From NCBI GenBank assembly GCA_030151765.1, contig JASLCW010000249.1, positions 1-6,772 on the forward strand: a stretch of DNA of 6,772 bases, given 5' to 3'. Source of the DNA: Marmoricola sp. GTDB lineage: Bacteria; Actinomycetota; Actinomycetes; Propionibacteriales; Nocardioidaceae. Every line of letters starts with the position of its first letter. Position 1 is the first letter of the stretch. The notes below the pieces were generated by a model. It did no database searches and had not been told where the DNA came from. It saw nothing but the letters and a program-made list of their open reading frames with translations. Below, piece after piece: positions 1 to 6,772 of this stretch. The position numbers and the translations under genes are program-made.

Positions 1-39
1 GGTCTCAGCTGTCACATCCTGCACTTCCGTTCGGTCGTG

Positions 40-97
40 CACACGGTTTACCTACCGATCACACCGAACTCGGTGTGATCGGTAGGTAAACCGTGTG
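40..97. repeat. 58-bp palindrome (28-bp arms, 2-nt spacer), possible terminator
   Basis: Bases 40-67 are the exact reverse complement of 70-97, with only AC (68-69) between them. The arms pair without a mismatch, and the symmetry stops at 39/98. As RNA from either strand this would form a very stable hairpin whose tip must open by a few pairs. No T-tract follows on either side, so it is not a classical intrinsic terminator; actinobacterial terminators often lack the U-tail, however. Its place before the mre operon, where related genomes carry ndk, fits an end-of-transcript hairpin for an upstream gene or a two-way terminator. An operator or a mobile repeat are alternatives. The palindrome is certain; its role is inferred. 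Confidence 0.9.
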
Positions 98-160
98 TTC
101 GACAGTGCCGACCACCTCCCGCCAGCACCACGAACCACACGGGCATCAGAGGTGACCGAC

Positions 161-227
161 GATCATGCATCTTCGACCCAGATCATGCGGAATAACGGTT
201 GATCCGGGGCGAATCTGACTGATCTTG
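161..227. repeat. Four GATCNNG motifs at exact 20-bp period
   Basis: GATC starts at 161, 181, 201 and 221, and in each case a G lies at the seventh position of the unit (167, 187, 207, 227). The first two copies share the longer core GATCATGC (161-168 and 181-188), each preceded by a GACC-type sequence (154-157 and 175-178). A spacing of 20 bp puts the motifs on nearly the same face of the helix, two turns apart, which is how clustered binding sites for a DNA-binding protein often lie. The array sits between the palindrome and the putative leader RNA, where a promoter for mreB would be expected. Operator function is an inference; no known regulator site is recognised. Confidence 0.5.
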
Positions 228-476
228 GCCGTGGCGTCTGCCGTGAGCCGGGAGGAAGCCGTGGCCACCCGCCATGCCTCGCCCCGTCGCTGCGCCTTTT
301 GGTCGGTGACCCACGGACCAGCGCGAGCCGCCAGCGGCGCGTTACCGAAGCAGCCCGATGCGCCCCACCGGAGAAGCCACCAAACCAGCAGGTTCAAGCG
401 CCCACGACAGAGGGGTGAGCGAACCTCCACCCGAGCGTCTGGGCTGCGAAGGGAACCTTCCTTACAGACCAAGGTC
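221..476 (+). promoter_or_regulatory. Putative structured 5' leader RNA of the mre operon
   Basis: Bases 221-227 can pair with 470-476 (one G-U), closing a domain that contains several local hairpins: 230-236 with 270-276 (one G-U), 301-308 with 312-319 (one G-G mismatch, 3-nt loop), 390-395 with 421-426 with further inner pairs, and 437-441 with 465-469 enclosing 448-452 with 456-460 (5 bp, GAA loop). A closing helix around several arms is the architecture of a cis-regulatory or stable RNA. I do not recognise a known class; RNase P, tmRNA, SRP RNA, tRNA and the ydaO-type c-di-AMP riboswitch consensus elements are absent. In GC-rich DNA such pairings also arise by chance, so this remains tentative. 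Confidence 0.3.
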
Positions 477-518
477 CGCGTGTCCCTGCCGGGCTGGGGC
501 CTGTCGGGAACTTAGGCT

Positions 519-547
519 CGTGGTACTTCCCCTTTTGTACCGTGAGG
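519..547 (+). promoter_or_regulatory. Hairpin next to the mreB ribosome binding site
   Basis: Bases 519-526 pair with 537-544 (8 bp including two G-U pairs, with GGTAC/GTACC at its core) around a pyrimidine-rich 10-nt loop at 527-536. The last paired base (544) is the first base of the GAGG Shine-Dalgarno sequence (544-547), which lies 7 nt before the ATG at 555 and supports that start. The hairpin could limit ribosome access to mreB or shape a leader switch. It is weak enough to be incidental, and the inverted repeat might instead be a DNA operator. Confidence 0.4.
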
Positions 548-554
548 CTTACTG

Positions 555-1595
<1,041 letters not shown>

Positions 1596-1596
1596 C

Positions 1597-2484
1597 ATGC
1601 GGCCTGGAAAGGGAGCCAGGAGCCTGCGCGTGGTGGGCCTGCTGCTGCTCGCCGCCCTGGTCGTGATGGTGCTCGACGCGCGCGGGGGCGCCTCCTCGCC
1701 GCTCGCCCCCCTGCGCTCGGCCGTCGGCAGCGTCGTCGGGCCGGCGGAGACGGCGTCCGCCACCGTCGTCCGGCCCTTCGCCTCGCTGGGCGGCATGCTG
1801 GACGACAACCGGCACCTGCGCCGGCAGATCGCCACCCTCACCGCGGAGAACTCCGAACTGCGCAGTGCCAGCGAACTGGCGCCCTTGCAGCAGCACCGCC
1901 TCGCCGAACTCGACGCGCTGACCAGGGCCGCCGACAAGACCGGCTATTCGCTGGTCCCGGCGCGGGTGGTCGCGATCGGCTCCGCGCAGTCCTTCAAGCG
2001 CACGGTCACGATCGACGCGGGCACGTCGTCCGGCGTACGGGCGGACATGACGGTGGTCAACGGCGACGGTCTCGTCGGGCGCGTGGTCTCGGCGACGGCC
2101 ACGACCGCGACGGTGCTGTTGATCGTCGACAGCGGCTCTGTCGTGGGCACCCGCCTGGGCTCCGACCTGGAACTGGGCAGCCTCACCGGCAAGGGGGCGC
2201 TGAGCGGCCCCTCGGCGCTGCAGCTCGACCTGGTCGACAGCTCCGCGGTGCCCGCGAAGGACGACGTGGTGGCGACCTGGGGCTCGCCGGGTGGCGTCCC
2301 GTACGTCGCGGGCATCCCGATCGGCAAGGTCGCGCAGGTCTTCTCGAGCCCGCGCACGATGGCGGTGCACGCCCAGGTGATCCCATTCGTGAACTTCGGC
2401 GCGCTCGACCTGGTCGGTGTCGTCGTTCCCTCCGGCGACAAGTCCGATCGCACCGTGATCACGCCGAAGGCGGGTGCCCGATGA
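1597..2484 (+). CDS. mreC: Cell shape-determining protein MreC
   Basis: MreC is a single-pass membrane protein whose extracytoplasmic part connects the MreB/MreD assembly to PBP2 and promotes its activation. The 295-residue product has a basic N-terminus, one membrane segment at about residues 11-27, a predicted coiled coil at about 68-110 (leucines and charged residues in heptad-like spacing), and then the double beta-barrel domain. That domain opens with VPARVVAIG (120-128), followed by the family core FKRTVTIDAGTSSGV (133-147) and GLVGRVV (158-164); the second half carries GIPIGKV (239-245). The start at 1597 lies one base after the mreB stop, with GAGG at 1586-1589 as ribosome binding site inside the end of mreB. 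The stop overlaps the mreD start (ATGA). Nothing appears truncated or missing. Confidence 0.96.
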   Translation: MRPGKGARSLRVVGLLLLAALVVMVLDARGGASSPLAPLRSAVGSVVGPAETASATVVRPFASLGGMLDDNRHLRRQIATLTAENSELRSASELAPLQQHRLAELDALTRAADKTGYSLVPARVVAIGSAQSFKRTVTIDAGTSSGVRADMTVVNGDGLVGRVVSATATTATVLLIVDSGSVVGTRLGSDLELGSLTGKGALSGPSALQLDLVDSSAVPAKDDVVATWGSPGGVPYVAGIPIGKVAQVFSSPRTMAVHAQVIPFVNFGALDLVGVVVPSGDKSDRTVITPKAGAR

Positions 2485-3005
2485 ATGTCGTACGCACGCT
2501 GGCGCTGGCCGTGCTCGTGGTCCTCGCGGTGACCTTCCAGGCGGCCGTGCTCCGCTATGTGGCGGTCGACGGGGTGGTGCCCGATCTGGCGCTCCTGCTG
2601 GTGATCGCGGCGGCCTTCGTCCGCGGCCCGGACTTCGCCGCGGGGCTCGGCTTCTTCGCTGGCTTCGTGCTCGACCTCGCTCCGCCCGCCGACCACACCG
2701 CCGGACGCTGGGCCTTCGCGCTGGTCCTGGCCGGCTATCTCGCCGGCCGGGTGCGGACCGACGCCCGCAACTCGCCGCTCGCCGCTCTCGTCACGGTGGC
2801 GGCCTGCTCCTTCGTCGCCAACTCCGTCTTCGCGCTCTCCGGCGTGATCATCGGTGACGGCGGGGAGGCGCTCGGCCGGATGTTCCCGGTGATCGCGATC
2901 GGAGTCGTCTGGGACGTCCTCGCCGCCGTACTCCTGCTGCCGCTGCTCTCCGCGGCGCTGCGCCGGCTGCGGCCCCCACAGGTCGTCGCCACTCAGGGGA
3001 CCTGA
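2481..3005 (+). CDS. mreD: Rod shape-determining membrane protein MreD
   Basis: MreD is a small polytopic membrane protein that works with MreC in the elongasome and is thought to tune the effect of MreC on PBP2. The 174 residues form about six hydrophobic segments (roughly 5-24, 34-47, 53-68, 76-91, 100-122 and 135-160) and a basic tail, RRLRPP (161-166). The segment PDLALLLVIAAAFVRG (34-49) followed by GLGFFAGFVLDLAPP (55-69) is the family signature of a conserved Pro near the second segment and a Gly-rich stretch ending in Asp. MreD proteins are poorly conserved, so the position between mreC and PBP2 adds weight. The ATG overlaps the mreC stop by four bases; GAAGG at 2466-2470 is a weak ribosome site, so translation probably depends on coupling to mreC. 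A second ATG at 2485 is out of frame. Confidence 0.94.
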   Translation: MNVVRTLALAVLVVLAVTFQAAVLRYVAVDGVVPDLALLLVIAAAFVRGPDFAAGLGFFAGFVLDLAPPADHTAGRWAFALVLAGYLAGRVRTDARNSPLAALVTVAACSFVANSVFALSGVIIGDGGEALGRMFPVIAIGVVWDVLAAVLLLPLLSAALRRLRPPQVVATQGT

Positions 3006-5140
3006 TGCCGTCCCTGCGGGTCTCGGGCCGCAACACCACGCTGAGCCGGCTTCGCCTGTACGTCGTCCGCGCGCTGGTGATCTCCCTCTTCGCCACCCTC
3101 TTCGCCCGGCTGTACTACGTGCAGGTGCTCAGCGGCCGCGACTACCAGGCGCAGGCCGCCTCGCAGTCCTTGCGCCATCTCGTCGTGCAGCCGCCACGGG
3201 GCCTGATCGTCGATGACCAGGGCCGTCCGCTGGTCGCCAACCGGCGCAGCTGGGTGGTGAGCGTCGACCGCACCTCACTCGACAAGATGACCACCGATGA
3301 GCGCACCGCCCTGTTGCGCCGCGTGGCGAAGGCGGTCGGCCAGCCGCTCAAGACGATCCAGGCGCGTTCGCTGCTGTGCGGTCAGGCGGGAGCCAAGGCC
3401 GGCAGCTGCTGGAACGGCTCCGCCTACCAGTCGATCCCCGTCGCCTCCGACGTACGCCAGCAGGACGCGGTGCAGATCCAGGAGCAGTCCGAGCGTTTCC
3501 CGGGTGTCACAGTGCAGACGGATCCGTTGCGCGCCTACCCGGCGCCGTACGGCGTCAACGCAGCCGGAGTGCTCGGTTACCTGAGTGCGATCACCGAGTC
3601 CGAACTGAGCAAGGCCCGCACGGATGGCGACCCGACGCTCAATGCCGCCTCGGTGGTGGGGCGTGCCGGTCTCGAGGCGAGCTACGACAAGTACCTGCGC
3701 GGCATCCCCGGTACGACGAATGTCGCGGTCAATGCCGGCGGGCACGTCCTCGGCCAGACCGGCAGCACCCCGGCCGTTCCGGGGGACACCTTGGTGACCT
3801 CGCTCGATGCCCGCCTCCAGGCCTTCGTCGAGAAGCAGCTCAACCAGACGATGCTCAACGCCCGCAAGACCTACGACAAGGTCACGCACAAGAACTACGT
3901 GGCGGACAGTGCCGCGGCCGTCGTCCTCGACGCGCACAACGGCCGGGTGCTGGCACTGGCCAGCGAGCCGACGTACAAGCCCTCGATCTGGGTGGGCGGC
4001 ATCTCGAAGAAGAACCTCAAGAGGCTCTACTCGAAGAAGGCCGACAACCCGCTGCTCTTCCGGGCGACGCAGGGGCAGTTCGCGCCGGGTTCGACGTGGA
4101 AGCCCGAGATGACCGTCGGCGCGCTCAACAACGGCTTCGACACCAACATCCTGCTCAACTGCTCGTCCGGGGTGCAGGTGGGCAATCGGCTCTTCAAGAA
4201 CTACGAGTCGGAGTCCTACGGGCCGATCACCTTCGCCAAGGCACTCCAGATCTCCTGCGACACCTTCTTCTACCGGGTCGGCATGCACTTCTGGCAGAAG
4301 TACGGCTCGGATCCGAGCAATGTGAACGCCAAGGACCCGTTGGTGAAGATCGCCAAGGAGTTCGGCTACGGCAAGCCGACCGGCATCGACATCCCCGGCG
4401 AGGCCGCCGGGCGCGTCGCCGACCGGCACTGGAAGCTCGCCTACTGGAAGGCGATGAAGGGCTACTACTGCAAGCTCGACAAGAGCCACAAGGGCAGTCC
4501 CTGGATGCGGCTCTTCGCGCACGAGTTCTGCATCGACGGCTACCAGTACAGCGAGGGTGACGCGGTCAACTACGCGATCGGGCAGGGCGACACCCTGGTC
4601 ACGCCGCTGCAGCTGGCGCGTGCCTACGCCGCCATCGCCAACGGCGGCACGCTGTACGAACCGCGGATCGCGCGGGCGATCGTGTCGCCGGACGGCAAGC
4701 TGGTGAAGAACATCAAGCCCGTCGTTGCCGGGCACGTGGACTCCAGGAAGGCCGCCTTCCAGTACGTCGACGAGGCCCTCAAGGGCACGCCGAAGACCGG
4801 AACGCTGGCCTGGAAGTTCATCGGCTTCCCGCTCGACCAGGTGCAGGTGCGCGGCAAGACCGGCTCCGCCGAGGTGCAGGGGAAGCAGTCGACCTCGCTG
4901 GTCGCGACGTACACCAAGGACTACGTGGTCGTGATGATGATGACCCAGGCCGGCACCGGCTCGGGCACCGTCGGACCGGCGGTGCGCGCCATCTGGGAGT
5001 CGCTGTACGGCGTGCACGGCATGGCTGTGAAGCCCTCGACCTCGATCATCCCCGGGGTCACCCCGCCGAAGGGGCTGCCGGTCTTCGCCCGCGACGGGTC
5101 GATCCTGCCGCCCGCGACGGAAGGGGGATCGAAGCAGTGA
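3005..5140 (+). CDS. mrdA: Penicillin-binding protein 2 (class B transpeptidase, elongasome)
   Basis: This is a monofunctional D,D-transpeptidase that crosslinks glycan strands made by RodA. Of its 711 residues, one membrane anchor lies at about 17-39, and the pedestal/dimerisation domain begins with PPRGLIVDDQGRPLVANR (63-80). The transpeptidase domain carries the nucleophile motif STWK (Ser363, Lys366), SCD (417-419) and KTG (618-620, continuing SAE). The second motif has Asp where many PBPs have Asn; E. coli PBP2 also has S-x-D there, so this fits the MrdA branch and is no defect. An insert at about 470-520, after GIDIPGE (460-466), carries Cys489 and Cys509 and leads into NYAIGQGD (522-529); I recall a similar insert in other actinobacterial PBP2s. 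All six cysteines (125, 135, 386, 418, 489, 509) lie outside the membrane. The ATG overlaps the mreD stop (TGATG) and follows AGGGG at 2995-2999. Confidence 0.96.
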   Translation: MPSLRVSGRNTTLSRLRLYVVRALVISLFATLFARLYYVQVLSGRDYQAQAASQSLRHLVVQPPRGLIVDDQGRPLVANRRSWVVSVDRTSLDKMTTDERTALLRRVAKAVGQPLKTIQARSLLCGQAGAKAGSCWNGSAYQSIPVASDVRQQDAVQIQEQSERFPGVTVQTDPLRAYPAPYGVNAAGVLGYLSAITESELSKARTDGDPTLNAASVVGRAGLEASYDKYLRGIPGTTNVAVNAGGHVLGQTGSTPAVPGDTLVTSLDARLQAFVEKQLNQTMLNARKTYDKVTHKNYVADSAAAVVLDAHNGRVLALASEPTYKPSIWVGGISKKNLKRLYSKKADNPLLFRATQGQFAPGSTWKPEMTVGALNNGFDTNILLNCSSGVQVGNRLFKNYESESYGPITFAKALQISCDTFFYRVGMHFWQKYGSDPSNVNAKDPLVKIAKEFGYGKPTGIDIPGEAAGRVADRHWKLAYWKAMKGYYCKLDKSHKGSPWMRLFAHEFCIDGYQYSEGDAVNYAIGQGDTLVTPLQLARAYAAIANGGTLYEPRIARAIVSPDGKLVKNIKPVVAGHVDSRKAAFQYVDEALKGTPKTGTLAWKFIGFPLDQVQVRGKTGSAEVQGKQSTSLVATYTKDYVVVMMMTQAGTGSGTVGPAVRAIWESLYGVHGMAVKPSTSIIPGVTPPKGLPVFARDGSILPPATEGGSKQ
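5119..5139 (+). promoter_or_regulatory. Ribosome binding site fixing the GTG start of rodA
   Basis: The purine run GGAAGGGGGA at 5119-5128 lies inside the end of the PBP2 gene, about nine bases before the GTG at 5137-5139. It is the strongest Shine-Dalgarno-like sequence in the operon. The GTG overlaps the PBP2 stop as GTGA. This supports the GTG start and suggests that RodA is made both by coupling and by direct initiation, possibly to balance its dose against PBP2. Confidence 0.6.
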
Positions 5141-6315
5141 CCGTCGTCAGCACCAACCGGGCGGGGACCGCTCGCATCCCGCTCAGCCGCAGCAGGGTCC
5201 GCAATGTCGGCCTCGACCTGCCCTTGCTGGGCGCCACCCTGGCGATCCTGCTGATCGGCTCGCTGCTGGTGTGGTCGGCGACCGCGCACAACGAGACGCT
5301 CACCCACGGGCACCCGGCGGCCTACCTCCAGAAGCATCTGGTCAACATCGTCATCGGCATGGTGCTGGCCGCGGCGGTGATGGTCACCGACTACCGGTGG
5401 GTGCGCATCCTGACACCCCTCGTGTACGTCGGCTCCGTCATAGGACTCCTCCTCGTGCTGGTGATGGGGTCGACGATCAACGGCTCCCGCAGCTGGCTGA
5501 TGCTCGGCGGCATGTCCCTGCAGCCGGCCGAGTTCGCCAAGCTGGCGGTGGTCTCCGGGATGGCCGTCGTCGTGGCCGAGCGCATCGAGGGCTCCCGTCG
5601 CCGCCGGGTGGGCACGGTCGAGATGCTGCTGATGCTCGCGATCGCCGGCGTACCGGCGCTGCTGATCCTGGCGCAACCCGACCTCGGCACGATGCTGGTG
5701 CTCGGCGCCACCGTCTTCGGTGTCCTCGCGGTCGCGGGCGTCGGTGCCCGCTGGCTGGGCACGCTCTTCGCCGGTGGCGTCGCCGCCGCGACCGCCGTGG
5801 TCATGTCGGGGATGTTGAAGCAGTACCAGATCGATCGGTTCATGGCCTTCACCAATCCGGCGCTCGACCCGCGCGGTGCCGGCTACAACACCGCGCAGGC
5901 GCGCATCGCGATCGGCAACGGCGGCTTCTTCGGCCAGGGACTCTTCCACGGCTCGCAGACCCGCGCCGGCTTCGTGCCGGAGCAGCAGACGGACTTCATC
6001 TTCACGGTCGCGGGGGAGGAGCTGGGGCTGATCGGCTCGGCGCTCCTGATCGCGTTGTTCGCCGTCGTGCTGTGGCGCGGCGTCCGGATCGCCCTGCAGG
6101 CCGAGGACCTCTTCGGTCGCGTGGCCGCGGCGGGGATCGTCTGCTGGTTCGGCTTCCAGGCCTTCCAGAACATCGGGATGTGCCTGGGCATCATGCCGGT
6201 GACCGGCGTACCGCTGCCGCTCGTGTCGTACGGCGGCTCGTCGATGTTCGCCTCCCTGATGGCCGTCGGGCTGCTGCAGAACATCCACATGAGGTCGACC
6301 CGCCTGTTGCGGTGA
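5137..6315 (+). CDS. rodA: SEDS peptidoglycan glycosyltransferase RodA
   Basis: RodA polymerises lipid II into glycan strands at the membrane and works as a pair with the PBP2 encoded just upstream. The 392 residues have a short basic cytoplasmic N-terminus (1-26) and about ten hydrophobic segments. SEDS landmarks are NGSRSWLMLGGMSLQPAEFA (115-134), QPDLGTM (180-186), the extracellular-loop region GGFFGQGLFHGSQT (262-275), PEQQTDFIFTVAGEE (281-295) with the putative catalytic Asp286, NIGM (345-348), and TGVPLPLVSYGGSS (356-369). The division paralogue FtsW has the same fold and much the same motifs; the linkage to mreBCD and PBP2 is the reason for calling RodA. In Streptomyces the gene at this place has been called sfr. 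The protein ends soon after the last membrane segment, with a short basic tail (MRSTRLLR). It is the last gene of the operon. Confidence 0.95.
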   Translation: MTVVSTNRAGTARIPLSRSRVRNVGLDLPLLGATLAILLIGSLLVWSATAHNETLTHGHPAAYLQKHLVNIVIGMVLAAAVMVTDYRWVRILTPLVYVGSVIGLLLVLVMGSTINGSRSWLMLGGMSLQPAEFAKLAVVSGMAVVVAERIEGSRRRRVGTVEMLLMLAIAGVPALLILAQPDLGTMLVLGATVFGVLAVAGVGARWLGTLFAGGVAAATAVVMSGMLKQYQIDRFMAFTNPALDPRGAGYNTAQARIAIGNGGFFGQGLFHGSQTRAGFVPEQQTDFIFTVAGEELGLIGSALLIALFAVVLWRGVRIALQAEDLFGRVAAAGIVCWFGFQAFQNIGMCLGIMPVTGVPLPLVSYGGSSMFASLMAVGLLQNIHMRSTRLLR

Positions 6316-6341
6316 GCGCGCACCCACTTTGCCCGTAGGCT
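6312..6341 (+). promoter_or_regulatory. Candidate promoter for the MFS gene, possibly leaderless
   Basis: TAGGCT at 6336-6341 fits the actinobacterial -10 pattern TANNNT and ends nine bases before the ATG at 6351. A weak -35 (GTGAGC, 6312-6317) lies 18 bases upstream and overlaps the rodA stop. Transcription from such a -10 would begin at or just before the start codon, giving a leaderless or near-leaderless mRNA, which is common in actinobacteria. In keeping with this, no good Shine-Dalgarno precedes the ATG (only AGG, 11 bases away). No terminator is visible in the 35-nt gap, so read-through from the mre operon is also possible. Confidence 0.45.
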
Positions 6342-6350
6342 GGTTCGTTG

Positions 6351-6772
6351 ATGACCTCAACTGATTCGGCGCCCGTCGCCGCCCCCGAGCCGAGCGGGGA
6401 GTACACGCACCGGCAGATCCTGACCATCCTCTCGGGTCTGCTCCTCGGCATGTTCCTGGCCGCCCTGGACCAGACCATCGTCAGCACCGCGATCCGGACG
6501 ATCTCCGACGATCTGCACGGCCTCAACCTGCAGGCCTGGGCGACGACCTCGTACCTGATCACCTCGACGATCGCGACGCCGATCTACGGCAAGCTCGGCG
6601 ACCTCTGGGGCCGCAAGAAGCTCTTCATGTTCGCGATCACGATCTTCATCATCGGCTCCGCGCTGTGCTCCTTCGCGAACTCGATGTACATGCTCGCCGC
6701 CTTCCGCGCCTTCCAGGGCATCGGCGCCGGCGGCCTGATGACGCTGGTGCTGGCGATCATCGGCGACATCGT
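6351..6772 (+). CDS. MFS transporter, DHA2 (14-TM, EmrB/QacA-type) family, 5' part only
   Basis: The frame is open from the ATG at 6351 to the window edge, giving 140 residues of a protein that normally has roughly 450-550 or more. A Pro/Ala/Ser-rich cytoplasmic start (1-20) precedes the first membrane segment, about 24-44, which ends in AALDQTIVSTAI (37-48); the LDxTIV signature in TM1 marks the 14-TM drug:H+ antiporter group. MFS motif A follows as GKLGDLWGRKK (80-90), and motif B as RAFQGIGAGG (119-128). These proteins export drugs, dyes or metabolites using the proton gradient; the substrate cannot be told from this part. A TTG codon (6348-6350) directly precedes the ATG and is a less likely start. 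The gene has no obvious functional tie to the mre operon. The 3' end is missing only because the window stops. Confidence 0.93.
   Translation, partial: MTSTDSAPVAAPEPSGEYTHRQILTILSGLLLGMFLAALDQTIVSTAIRTISDDLHGLNLQAWATTSYLITSTIATPIYGKLGDLWGRKKLFMFAITIFIIGSALCSFANSMYMLAAFRAFQGIGAGGLMTLVLAIIGDI

Larger units (their letters stand above)
98..554. other. Long gene-free leader region upstream of mreB
   Basis: No coding sequence is supported here. Open frames exist on both strands (for example 225-515 and 358-555 forward, 146-472 reverse), but their third positions are clearly less G/C-rich than in mreB, their products are Arg/Ser/Pro-rich and unlike any family I know, and they overlap each other. 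The stretch is unusually long for a leader in so compact an operon. No strong promoter is visible. The weak candidates are TTGATC (199-204) with GATCTT (221-226) at a 16-nt spacing, and an AATAAC -10-like site at 191-196; neither is convincing. Repeats and hairpins within it are listed separately. Bases 1-39 also hold nothing assignable: no forward frame has a stop there, so any upstream + strand gene ends before the window. Confidence 0.7.

Noticed and set aside
152..202. 16-codon GTG-started open frame spanning the GATC repeats
   Set aside because: Too short, its start codon overlaps the only purine-rich sequence, and there is no supporting context.
199..226. TTGATC...GATCTT as an mreB promoter
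   Set aside because: Matches to the -35 and -10 consensus are partial, the spacer is short, and it overlaps the GATC array and the closing helix; not strong enough to list as a feature.
338..360. GAAGCAGCC resembling the SRP RNA tip
   Set aside because: The full SRP core with its GGUCCGGAAGG-type 5' side is absent; only a short match by chance.
391..408. GGTTCAAGC resembling a tRNA T-loop
   Set aside because: The flanking bases do not form the 5-bp T-stem (the closing G53-C61 pair is absent), and no acceptor, D or anticodon arms surround it.
225..515. 96-codon forward open frame in the leader
   Set aside because: It starts with TTG, has no ribosome binding site, and its composition is unlike the neighbouring genes. 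It overlaps the putative RNA structures and another open frame.
4253..4261. SCD instead of the textbook SxN motif in PBP2, as a possible inactivating change
   Set aside because: S-x-D is found at this position in E. coli PBP2, and the STWK and KTG motifs are intact, so the enzyme should be active.

Overview
The window comes from a high-GC Gram-positive bacterium, almost certainly an actinobacterium. Codon third positions in the main genes are nearly all G or C, MreB matches my memory of actinobacterial MreB closely (including its C-terminal tail), and the gene order mreB-mreC-mreD-PBP2-rodA is the one known from Streptomyces and relatives. The order Propionibacteriales (for example Nocardioidaceae) is a reasonable guess, but the sequence alone does not settle the genus.

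Layout. Bases 1-554 hold no gene I can support. This stretch contains a 58-bp palindrome (40-97), four GATCNNG motifs spaced exactly 20 bp apart (161-227), several potential RNA hairpins closed by a possible long-range helix (221-476), and a small hairpin beside the mreB ribosome binding site (519-544). Bases 555-6315 are a five-gene cell-elongation operon on the + strand with almost no space between genes: mreB, mreC, mreD, a class B penicillin-binding protein of the PBP2/MrdA type, and the SEDS glycosyltransferase RodA. The four junctions are a 1-nt gap, an ATGA overlap, a TGATG overlap and a GTGA overlap, so translational coupling is likely. After a 35-nt gap with a plausible -10 element, the 5' end of a DHA2-family (14-TM type) MFS transporter gene starts at 6351 and runs off the window.

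How the genes work together. MreB is the actin-like filament under the membrane. MreC and MreD link it to the periplasmic or cell-wall side. RodA polymerises lipid II into glycan strands, and the PBP2 transpeptidase crosslinks them. Together they form the elongasome (rod complex). In Streptomyces-type actinobacteria the Mre proteins act mainly in spore-wall synthesis, so their role depends on the host lineage. The MFS pump is probably a separate transcription unit.

The protein-coding part is ordinary for this group. The stretch most worth a second look is the roughly 450-nt leader upstream of mreB. No wholly new system is evident.
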